Below are positions 25,701-37,700 of a stretch of DNA of 64,000 bases, one piece after another. This stretch comes from Cinnamomum chago (taxonomy: Eukaryota > Streptophyta > Magnoliopsida > Laurales > Lauraceae), in contig CP142454.1 of the NCBI GenBank assembly GCA_038049695.1, forward strand, positions 14,054,501 to 14,118,500. Reading direction: 5' to 3'. Numbering within the stretch: the first letter of the stretch is position 1; each line of letters opens with the position of its first letter. Below the pieces are notes generated by a model. The model had not been told where the DNA came from. It saw only the letters and a program-made list of their open reading frames with translations, and did not search any database. Position numbers and translations under genes: made by a program.

Positions 25701-28700
25701 CGGTCAAGATGGATGGGCTGGGGCCATTGGCTGGTCTACCGTCTACCCCTAGGGGCCTTGGGTCTGTCCTACATCACGGCCCTAACTCTCATGGTATCCC
25801 CAAACTCACAAAATCTTCACAAAACTGCAGTTATTTGTCGTTAACCCTCAATTAAGAAGAGTAGATTGAATTTGAACGAAGGAGAAAGCAAAGTTCATAC
25901 TCACTCTAGAACAGACGAACAACACTGCTAGGTTAGGCTGTCTCAAACTACTTTAATTCCTGCTCCTTTTTGAAATCCAAGCCACATGACACCTTTCTCC
26001 CAATGGCAGTGTTCTGAGTATAGTGGAGAAGCTATATTTTCCACAGAAAACAGAAACATGGAAGTGTTACTATGCACTTGGCAACCAGGCCACCTATATC
26101 TGAATTTTGGCAGCACATATACATCTTTAATTCGTGGTTCTTCCTTCAATCTCCTCCAATAATATTCTTTGATTATCAGTCTACTTCTTTGCTTGATGCT
26201 TTTTGCTACGAAGTTGGATTGTTTGATGTGAAGATATTTAGGGCATGTTTGTGTAGCCCATTTCCGCGGAAAAGGTTGTAGTTTTCTGCGGAAAACTTTT
26301 TTTTCATGTGTTTGGTGCGGCAGTTTTCCGTGGAAATGCTTTTTCGCCACGTCAACCTTTTCCTTCCTAGCCATGGAAATAGACTTCCTATGGGGGGGGG
26401 GGGGGGGGGGGGGTGCGGGTATGGGAAGTCCATTTCCACGGAAAACTGACCCCCCAATTTCCTCTCTCTCACCCTCACTCCACCCAACCACCCTCTTTCT
26501 TCCTCTTCTCCTCGCAACCCCACCCACCCCACACACATACCACCAACCCACCCACCCAATAGTTTTCACTAAAGAAATCCATAGCTGCACCAAACAACAT
26601 TATCACTAATTCATCAAGGAAAACCTTTTTGCACCAAACATAAAATTTTGACTTCCGCGGAAAGACTTTTCCAAAGAATTTGAAACCCATGGATTTTGCT
26701 GATGTGGCAATTTCCAATTTCCACGGAAATTACATGTACACAAACGTGCCCTTAGGGTTTTGCCCAAGAAGGTCAAGAAAAACCCTAGAGTAGAAAGAGG
26801 GAAAAAGAAGAAAGAGAGAATTGAGAGGGAAAGAGAAGATGGTCACACCCCTTGGGGTTGGGTGACCACTCCCATTTATTAATTTCTCAAACTTTCAAAA
26901 ATTACAAAACCCACCCTGTAATTCCCTGAATTACATAAGTTTATTGATTTAATAAGCCCTACTCTTAACTAATAGCATCAAGCATATTAGTTTTGATATG
27001 ATAGGGTTGTACAGATATTATTTTTATTTATCTCAAATTTCCTCTTTTCTTTTCCACTTCTTATCTGACCCTACTTTGCTCTGGGCTTCTCAATAACAAA
27101 CTGAGAAATTAGCTATTTAGCTTACATTATTTTACTGTGGGTTTGGCCCAGGATACACTGGAATGGAGAAATAAAATTCATGTTGTTGACCCCAACATAG
27201 TTGGGCAAGGCTTTGATGAAGATGATACTGGATTTACTTTTTTGGAGTCCTTACTCTTATAATTATGCATACTTGCTGTACACCTTACCCATTGTTAATA
27301 GATTTATTTACACAGATATACATGACATGTACGTGTATCTAAATGTTTGTTGCTTAAAGATCTTGTATTTTAGATATCTGATGCTCCCCATTTCATCTTA
27401 TGCTCATCAAATATGTCCTATGAATTGTAGTTTTCTTTTAGCTCTTCATATATATATATATATATAGTTGCTATGGTTATCTTAACACTGTTAATCTTGA
27501 TCATTGTATCACAGATACACATGGATACCCCATCTGGTTTCAAAGATTCAATTCCTGCTTGGATCAAGTTTTCTGTACAAGCTCCAGGCGAAATTCCATA
27601 CAATGGCATATACTATGATCCTCCAGAAGAGGTGTGTTTTTTGGGGTACTACAAATAAGCTTTAGAAGATGCCATGAAGCTATTTTATTTATTGTAGTGT
27701 AGAAGGCACTTTCTGTTGTCTTAAGCACATTTCTGAAATGTTTCAAGCCCTGTTTCCTGTTTCCTCTTTTTTTTTTTTTTTGATGACGAGGAACCCGCCG
27801 ACCCCCCTTGCGGTTGATCATTGGTAAAACCCAGGATACACAACTCCACCCACTAGCACTGTGTATCGGGTAAGGCCCCAAACGGTTTGAAGCCAGGACC
27901 TCCATCTCATTATTGGACTTCCTAACCACATGAACAATTTAAGTGTGGGTTTTTTCTTTTTTTTTTTTTGTTTTTACTTAAGCGACCTATTTTCTTGTAT
28001 AAAAAAATGCATTGACAAAACAACTCACTGAAGCTTGATTCCATATCTATTAGAATAGCGTGGTCCTAAATTCTATTCAATATGCTAATTCTTACAATTA
28101 AGAAAAACATTATGCCAGTCCTTTGGCGAAGCACATCTGCACATGCATATTTGACAATTTCTCTTTTTGGTAATTCTCATATTTTTTCGCTTGGTCACAC
28201 GTGTGGGAAAACTTCTTTGATAGCAGTTCCTTGTTTAGAACCACCTCATGGGGCCCACCTTAGTCATTTTTCATGACCCCTCTCACCTAATCCCACTAGA
28301 TTAACACTCACCAACTTTCATTTTTATGGGCACACAACTAACACAATCTTTCCTTGACGATTGAATATGAAGAAACTAAAGAAATATAAAAAACAGCAAG
28401 AAAAAAGAAGGAAAGAGAGTGTATGATATGTACACTTGACTAACTCTTTCAATATTCAACCTGTTTTGATGAATCAGTGATGCATTGATCAGCTGAATGG
28501 GCCCCACTGATTATTCCTGCATCTGAACTAGTCAGAAAATTTTTCTGATCTGTTCTGACAAACAGATTAATTTCCACTTTTAGGTTTGCTAAAAACTCTT
28601 GCACTCCTTTAGGGAAGGGTGGCAAACTGATTTTAAGTAGCCTTGATGCAAGATGATCACAGGTGGGCCCTACAGCAATTTCTTGATTGTGGGAGCTAAT

Positions 28701-31700
28701 GGTCAGTTGAGCAGCCCAGGTTACACCAGAATACTGAAGATTATTGTAGTTGCTGAACAAATGAAGTCCCTTTAAGTGGGCCCCACCAGATGCAATCCAA
28801 GTGCCGATAAACGACGAACCAAAAATCAGACATCCTGTATGACATTCCTTGAGGTCTGACATCAGATCATGCATATTTAAACACATTCGAATGGATACTT
28901 TCTGTATCCACTATGCAATCAGTAGACAGACCCCACCACAGATACAATCTCTCTTGCTCGTTCTAAGCAAAAAAGAGCTTTACCTTTGACACCATAACAA
29001 AACTGAAACAAGAAACTTAACTAAATTTTGGACTCAATGGAGTGATCTCCCACTGTGGAATGATCCACCCTTTCATAATCACTTAATTACAACCAGTCAA
29101 ATATCCTATTACAGTTGACTAGAGAAGAATCAAGTCAAAGTCTTTTGGTACAGTTATGATACATAAAGAATATATGCTCCCCACCTCACATGGTAGTCCG
29201 CTTGAGTATTACCTTTGCATAATAGGGCATGGATATGAACTGGTTGGATTATGCAATAATGCGCTCTACACGTTATATCTGGTGGTAGCTGCCAACCAGT
29301 ATGGCACTGCTAGTTGTGTAGGATCATTTCTCTCTTCTTCTTTATTATTGTCGTGATAAGTTTGTGAAATATCCTGATAATTCCAGGGAGAGAAACTGAC
29401 TGAATAAATGAAGGATGTTGTCAGGCACCCAGTTTTATTTACCATTTAGTAACACTCGTTAGACACTTAATTTGAAGATGAATATATATTTTCAATTTTA
29501 TTTCAAGTAAAGCAAGAAAAGAGACCATTAAGTAATGATCGCTCTTACTGCATTTACTTCACCCATCCATACCTATTTATATGGTATTGATTTTCTCGGT
29601 AATTAAAGTGGAGATATGATATTATACTTATGCTGTTAATTGAGATAATTAATATAATAATTAAGATAAAATCTCCAATTAAGTTTTAAATAAATCTATC
29701 AGAACTTTTATCCTAGGAAGTTACTTTCTATTCTTACTCAGTTCTATTAAGAAATGACCAATAACTAATTAAGAAATAAATATTAATTTAATCATTTGAG
29801 ATTAACTATCAACTGTTATTCTAATTCTAAATGCTTACAAAGCATGCTTATTATATAATATAGATTATTTTTTTATTCACCATTTGTTTATTTTCTATAT
29901 TTATTTTTCATTTTTATTAAAAACTAAAAAAAATTATTGGTAAAACTAGGAAAGCGAGAATTAGAAATGAGTGCATTTGGGAACATTTAGGTGTAGCATC
30001 TATAGATTATAAATTAAGAGAGACTCCTTTGAGATGGTTTAGACATGTCCAATGTAGGCAAGCTATGGCACCGGTGAGGAGTGGTCTTTCTATGCAGGTT
30101 GATGGGCTGCCAATGAAAAGGGGTAGGCTGAAGAGGACATAGATGAAATTGGTTAGGTTCAATATGATGAAGTGTACCCTATCTAGGATTTGGCCCATGA
30201 TAAATTGAAATGGAAAAACAAAATTTGTATAGCCCACCCCAAAATAGTTGGGACAAGCCTTTGATGATGATATATTTTTTATTTTTTTCCAAAATTAACC
30301 CATGATAAATTGAAATGGAAAAACAAAATTCGTATAGCCCACCCCAAAATAGTTGGGACAAGCCTTTGATGATGATATATTTTTTATTTTTTTCCAAAAT
30401 TAACTTTGTTTTTCCATGACATTCTCAGTGGTAATATCCCAAATATATTTTTTGATAACAGTAAATTTATTCAAAAAATAAAGGAAAACAAAGGTAATAT
30501 CCCAAATATCCTGGTATTTTCCCGAAATAGTAAATTTCCACGAATAGGATTTGTGACACTGCATGGGGGGCTAGCTGTACACTGATGTACTTATATGTGG
30601 TCTGGATATAGGCTTATATGCAGAGGGTTTAGTGGGACTCACTCAGACCCCACTATTGCCTATCCTCTTGTGCGAACAGGTGGTCACTTTGAGGTCTTAC
30701 ATGAAGGGTTGATCTTTTGCTCAACCTGATTGGTGATAACTGATAAGACCTTCCCATCACATGCCCCAGTTCATTGGTATGTTTACTACTAACAATGTGT
30801 GCAAACTTTTTTACCTTAGACAACTATGTACGTTACCAGTACCACTTCCAAGATTTTGTCTAATGTGAACCCAACCAAACACCCGCCACACCCCCACCCC
30901 CACCCCCTCCTCCCCCCCCACTTCTCTCTTTTTTTTACATATGCCTTTTCTTTTCATCATCATCATTCAATTTTCTTCAAATTTCTATGTTTACAGCCCC
31001 CTTTTTTTATTTTTACATATGCCTTTTCTTTTTGTCATCATCATTCAATTTTCTTTTATGGTGCTCTAATTTCTATGTTTACAGGAGAAGTATGTATTTA
31101 AACATCCTCAGCCAAAAAGACCCAAAACTCTCCGGATTTATGAGTCACATGTTGGAATGAGTAGTACGGTATGTGACCCTGCCTTGTTAAGCCTCAAAGT
31201 GATGATTTATCGTTCGATTATCTCTGTACTAGGTTCTACAGCTTTCCATTTTCATACTCTGGGTTTCATCATTTCAGTTGAATAATAGGTTATGGGTTCA
31301 AACCCCAACAATTGCATAATTTTTACCATTAAAAAAAAAAATAGTATGATGGTTCTAATTCTGAATAAGCCGTTGTTGGGTTATTTTGTTCCCTTTCAAT
31401 GTCGTTTCTTTTGGAACATGATTTTTTGCAAAAAAGCAAGCTGACTGCATAAAAGGGTATAAAAAGACTGAGGTTTCCAATAGAAATGTATTGCCTTCTT
31501 CTAATAACTTTTTACGGAGTGTATTACATCTTAAAAACATTTGTTTTTGTGTTACTATTTTATGCTTGTTATGTCAAACACCTGGCCTCAGCTTATCTTA
31601 TACTTGTTAGGCCTATTTCTAATCGTTACCTCACCCTATCAGTTTCTTAACTACTTAAATGTGTAATAGCCCATGAGATTACTAGTTAAAGTAGCTCTTT

Positions 31701-34700
31701 GATGTTGGATGTGCTGAATGGATTGACTGTCTGCTTTGTGACCTCAGATTCTTAAAACTTCAATGCATTATAGATGTACTCATAGTCATCGTACAATTAT
31801 TTAATACTTGTAATTTGAATGTCTTAGTAAAATATACCCCCACCCACCCACCCACCAAAAAAAAAAAAAACTAGTTAACTGTAATAGTTACTTCATCTAG
31901 TAGCTCTTTGATGTTGGAGGTGCTGAGTGGATTGCCTGTCTGCTTTGTGATCTCAGATTCTTAAAATTTCATTGCATTTTAGATGCAGTCATAGTCATAG
32001 TACATATATTTAGTACTTGTAATTTGAATATTTTAGTAAAATATATCACCCATGAAAGATTATTTTTCTCCATTTTGCTTCGTTCCTTTTTTAATTTCTT
32101 TGTCTTCTATTATCATTAAAGAGTTTCCTTTGACCGCAGGAGCCGATGATCAACACATATGTTAACTTTCGTGATGATGTTCTCCCTCGCATTAAGAGAC
32201 TGGGATACAATGCTGTCCAGCTTATGGCCATTCAAGAACATTCATATTATGCAAGCTTTGGGTATTCTTCTTCTTCTTCAATAGTGTTTAATTGTCAGTA
32301 GTTCTATTTGTGAACTCCTCATATTGAAACATCTAACTTGTTGATAGAATTGTGAAGTTATATGCCTATATGGTCCATCTTGCCCTGATTTCTTCTTGAA
32401 ATGATTGCGGTTTAGTTCTACTAAAAAACAAGTTAGTGTACAACAGTGCTGCCCATAAAAGGCTAAGCTTCGCACAACGTTAAAACATTATAAAATTCGG
32501 CCTTCAACAGTGGCAACACAGCATTCTGCCCAACACTGCCATAAATCTTGATAGAACATCACTTGCAAAATCTGAGAGAGGTGACCCACAAGATTGTCAT
32601 CATTAGACCCTCAGAGTTGCATAACCTGCCGGAGTACCATGTAATCATGCGGATTTGCGGTGTACCATAATTGTAGTTTTCAAATATCTTATCATCAGCC
32701 TACGAGATTAAATTGACATATTGTATCAATCATGAGAGACTAGCTAGATAACTTTTCATTAATGTATTTTCCTTTCTTGTATCACTGATCTCTATATAAA
32801 GGAAATAATGGCTGATCATACAGATCAAGATGATTCAACCAAGAAAATTTCTCATGTTCTAATCTTATGATCAGAATTCAGCCAAGGAATTTTCTTGAGT
32901 TTTGAAGATCACACTTGCTCGAGTTTAGTGGCATTGCCCATTGAATGATCCTTTTGCTGTGGAAAATATGATGGTGTCTTTCAAACATATAGATCTTAGG
33001 ACAACCACCATTGAGCAACTCCCTAGTAAAGGTCCTTCCCCATTAAGATAGGCCATCGCTGTTTGAGGCCACATCCATTTCATACCACATACCTTCAAAA
33101 TATTAGTCACAAATATCTCAATAAAGGGTTGAAGAAAAAAAAAAAAAAGATGAAAAACATCCTTAGCAGTTCCAACGTGTAATCTGCTAACATTGACTAT
33201 GATCGTGCCCCTATTCTGAATATGGTTAATAGTATGTATCTTATCTGAGGCTGTTGCCATTGAAAAGCCTTTAGCTTGTGGTTGTGCTTTTATTCTCCAT
33301 TAGTAAAGAAATCCATCATATATTCCTTCCTTCCTCCGTAACAATTGATTATGATCTGACTTAATTGAAGAGGGTGACCTTCTGGGAGTGGCCACAAAAA
33401 TAGGATTTTTTTGTCACTTTCAGAGATGAAATGTGTAGTACATGGGGCAAACTATAGGGTCAATCTACTAGTCGTGAAGATTTGAATGAAACAGTCAATC
33501 TACTATTGAGGATCTTATGCCATTCAAAGAAGATGATCCAGCCATTGACGTGATTGATGGTGAAGATGCAAACACGAGGGCGACTTCATTCCAACCTGGG
33601 GAAAAATGAAGAAGATTGAATATGGATCAAATTTTTGCGATGGTTGAAGCATTCATGAACTTGTTAACCATTGTAAGGCCCACAAGGTTGGAGCAAGAAT
33701 TAATCAAGTTTGGGCCCCAAAAGTCTCAAAAATTAAGTAAAATCAAATGTCAGGGGCTGTTTTGACAAAACAGAGTAAAGCAGAGGGCTTTTTGAATAAT
33801 TGCAGAAGATCCTGCAAAACAAACCAGAAGCTGGGCATTCTTAGGCCTTGTATAAATGGGCCAAAGATCATACCCATGAAGTATCTATACCCACTTTGTC
33901 ATCCACGACCACGAGCGTAGAAAATCATGGTGGGGTTATGGGCTCCATAGGCACAAACATCCATATAGTTCTGATTGTCTCTAGGCACAGCAGTTTCTAT
34001 ATTCTGAATTTCTTTTTCTTCTTGGATTATAGTTAGGGTAGAATATTATTTCAATATCTTAGAAAAGTGTATTATGAGTTGGGAAGAAGAATTGATTGAT
34101 TCTAGAGATTTCTTGTGAGTTTTCTCAACTTCCATACAACCATTAAGTGTCAGACTGAACAAGGACAGTTCAGATTTCAGAATTTCTACCTGTCTATTAT
34201 AACAGTTGTGGGTAGACTGGGTACATCTTCTCTCATGGCTTGAATTGTTTTACCGTTGGATTGCGATTATTCTGCATCAATTCTGGCTGCAGGTTAATGC
34301 AGATTTATTTATTTGTAGAGTACGAATTGTGAATTGGGACTGCATCAAAATTATAGAGAGGAAAGGAAATGAATCAGCCAGGTTCATTTCAGCCCTCCTT
34401 CATCCATCATCTTCTTAAAGCCATCCCTGACATTACAATACTCTTTGCGTCCTATAGCCCATGAGATTACTCTGCCCTAAATATAGTTATTAAGATACAG
34501 GTTGTGAAGTCTCATTTTGGAAGAAACCATTGTTAGGTTCCATTTAAAGTTGGCCATGTTGCTTCAGTGCGAAGATGGCAAAAACTGTGTCCTTTTTGGT
34601 AGTGAAAACCATTATAATATATTAAGCTTAGGTTGGCTTCAATTTTGATCGTCGGTTATAATTTTGACCGATAGTTATGTAACTACTCATGCAACTACCC

Positions 34701-37700
34701 TCTCATTTTTCCATCAAACCACTCATGTTTCAGTTGTTCCTATGTAACTATACCCTTTTTGCACCAATTTCTCTATTTCTATTTTATCCAACTTGTCCTA
34801 TGGAAAGAGGTATTTTTTTTAATATGTGATTATTTATTTTGCAGTGCAGGAAGATACCATGCTAAGCACGGGTTATTGGGCTAGTGATTTCTTATGTATG
34901 CAGTTAAAGTTCTGTATGCTAAAATTCTGCATGTGTTGACACAAAAACAAAATATGCAAGTGTTGTTAAAGTTAGCATAATTAAATAGTTGGAAATATAG
35001 TTTTGCCAAAATACCTTTACAATGGCAATTATGAGTTATGACAGTCTTTTTTCATTTGAGGGCGCAAATGTATATATTTGAAGCACTAAGGCTTGTAAAA
35101 GTTCAGTTATGCTGATGTTGGAATTATTCTTTTTTTATCATTTTTGAAATGCCATAAATGTTTTGATGCTTTTCAGTTTTTCTTTTCAATTGCTTACGCT
35201 GTAATTTGTGGACATAAACTGCATATTTTGTCAGATAAAGACATAAGTGATTGTGCTGACTTAAAATATTGATGTGCCATTGATGTGCGTTTTACATCAT
35301 TTGTTGTGATATGGATTTTCTTTTTTCCTTATTTCCTTTTAGACAGGTGTTGCTATTATATTTTATTTTATGTGATGTTTTGTAATTGTTCTGTAGGTAC
35401 CATGTCACCAATTTCTTTGCACCTAGTAGTCGCTTTGGAACTCCAGATGAACTCAAGTCTCTGATAGACAGAGCACATGAGCTGGGTCTGCTTGTTCTTA
35501 TGGATATAGTGCACAGGTAATGTTTGGACTCCTCACCATGCAAATTAGTAATTTTTGCAAGTAACAAGTGGTTAATGTAGAGAGCCTGTGGAGCAGTGGA
35601 AGTTGCTCACAGTGCAACCTTGAGGTTGTGGGTTCCAAGTCATGTTGCCTTACCAAAAAAAAAAAAGGAAAAAGAAAAAGCTGTTGCATTGCCTCTGTGA
35701 TTGGCTGGCCCAGCATGTGTGCTTTCTTTTTGGCTGGCCCGGGCCTGTGGGCTTTTGTTTTTAGCCTTTGCTTGGGGTTTGCTTCGTTGCTCTTGTTGTT
35801 TCTGATTGTCTAGGGAGTTGCAAGGGTCCGGAACTTTCCCTTCTCAATTCTTTGTACTTTGTACTTAAATCTTTTGGAAATATATACACTTATCCTTTCC
35901 AAAAAAAAATAAAAAAAAATAAATAAAATGAGCAGAAATTTCAACTTAGAGAAAGGGGGTCTTGATGATGTCTTGGATGATAAATGGAGATATCAAGCTG
36001 TCCTTGGGGCGTCTTGAATTTGAATTTAATGTAATGCATGCAGTGTTATGAAATTAAGTTCGGATGCCATTTCGGTTTGGCCTCTAAATGAAATGTTTCG
36101 GCCAATTCGGAAATCTCGGTGAAATATTTCGGAAAAAAGTATTATATATATTAAAATGAAAAAAATAATGTATGATACATTTAATTTATTGTACTGAATC
36201 AATGCAATATGTCACTTTATATTTGGCGAGCTATTTTATATTAAAGTGAAACTTGGCTAGCTTATTCATAATAAAATATTTTTTATTGGAATAAAATCTG
36301 ATTTGGGCCCATATAGTTATTTAGATTTTAATAGATGTCAAGCTCCATAGTGGAGCCCACTAATTTCTCTAGGCCCAGAAAGTGTTTTTTGCTTTTACTT
36401 TTAAGTTTAAAAAGTATGTTTAGCCCCTTCTGTTTTCATTTTTTCTATTTTAAAGGCAACCAACATGTGGGAGGAATAATTGGACGAATCAGACGAATTG
36501 GATGAAATCATAAAATTCAGACTGAATCGGACGAATTGGAATGAATAATTTCAGGGGTCCTATTCGTTTCGGTAGAGCGAACGAACAAAGATTATTTAGA
36601 AATTTTGGCCGAAACGAATGGAATTTCATAACACAATGCATGTCATCAGGTACCACTTGCATGGTTTGAACTTGTGAGGCCCACTTTGACTGTTCAATTT
36701 ATGATTGGACCCATTCCAATTAATTGGACCTTAATGCGAATGAATCAAGTTCCGATTAGATCGATCAAATTTGTCTAAATAACTAATGGCCTGATTTATG
36801 CTAGGTCTAGCATGTGATCAATTGCTCCTCCATCAGTTTGTCAGTATAATGTTGAACATTATCCATTTTTCTAACCCATTATCATTTCTAGTATGCACCT
36901 CTTCATATTCTCTAATCTGTAACTTGAAGTTCATTTTTACTATCTTTTTGTACATAATGATATATTATTGAGTGTGACTTTAAGTTGTTTAACATATCCA
37001 GTCATGCATCAAACAACGTGCTGGATGGCTTGAATATGTTTGATGGAACAGACAGTCACTACTTCCACTCTGGCTCAAGAGGTCATCATTGGTTGTGGGA
37101 CTCTCGCCTTTTCAATTATGGACATTGGGAGGTATATAGTGCTGCATGGGTTTGAAAAATCAGTTTTCAGTTCTTGACGTATATTGCTAGAATTTTATAT
37201 CGTGGTTATTAGTTGATTCTTTCCCATTTTCTTTCCTAGGTTCTTAGATTTCTTCTTTCAAATGCAAGATGGTGGTTGGATGAATACAAGTTTGATGGAT
37301 TCCGATTTGATGGTGTGACTTCTATGATGTATACTCATCATGGTTTGGAGGCAAGTACCTCTCAGTCAAATAGTTGACTGAGGTTGTGTTTCTTTTTAAT
37401 TTTATGCCATTGCCATTTGCCAATGATGCATTTGATCTTAGTTGTGGTAAGGACCTTGTACAAATTATTTTTCATTTTGTATGTTAAGTACATTGTCTCT
37501 TAGTATCTACAGATTGTAAGAGACATTTTTATTGCAGTGGGCGATATACAAATTTTAATAAAAAGGAAAGGAAAAACAGATTTTTTTGGGGAGAAAATTT
37601 TTACATATAAAAATATTATTCAGTGAAGAAAGAAGTGACTCATAATCAATCAACTTGGACTTGGACATAGTCCTTCTGAGAGGAATACTCCACACAATGC

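Larger units (their letters stand above)
22461..27514 (+). other. SBE2 intron 7, 5 kb, built of nested repeats
   Basis: The longest intron. It contains two RTE LINE 3' ends (23222-23316 and 27135-27225), a poly(A)/(GAA)n tract (25213-25273), and a PIF-like miniature element (26241-26751). Near 25351-25361 the minus strand reads ttatcagagc, similar to the initiator-tRNA primer site of Copia elements, followed by a short frame starting [13 protein letters not shown]. That hints at a decayed minus-strand Copia gag/LTR, but it is too eroded to assign. ORFs at 22566-22868, 23863-24237 and 24455-24913 (all minus) are unassigned. Confidence 0.5.
27632..31084 (+). other. SBE2 intron 8, 3.5 kb
   Basis: Contains a minus-strand SINE-like unit (27766-27930), an RTE LINE 3' fragment (29930-30298) with a local tandem duplicate, and C-rich and T-rich tracts before the acceptor. 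The 145-codon minus-strand frame at 28449-28886 is unassigned. Confidence 0.5.

Noticed and set aside
25943-26593. 216-codon minus-strand open frame
   Set aside because: It runs through a PIF-like miniature element and a homopolymer tract, with low-complexity translation and no family resemblance.
28449-28886. 145-codon minus-strand open frame in SBE2 intron 8
   Set aside because: No recognisable motif and it sits within an intron; likely chance or decayed repeat.
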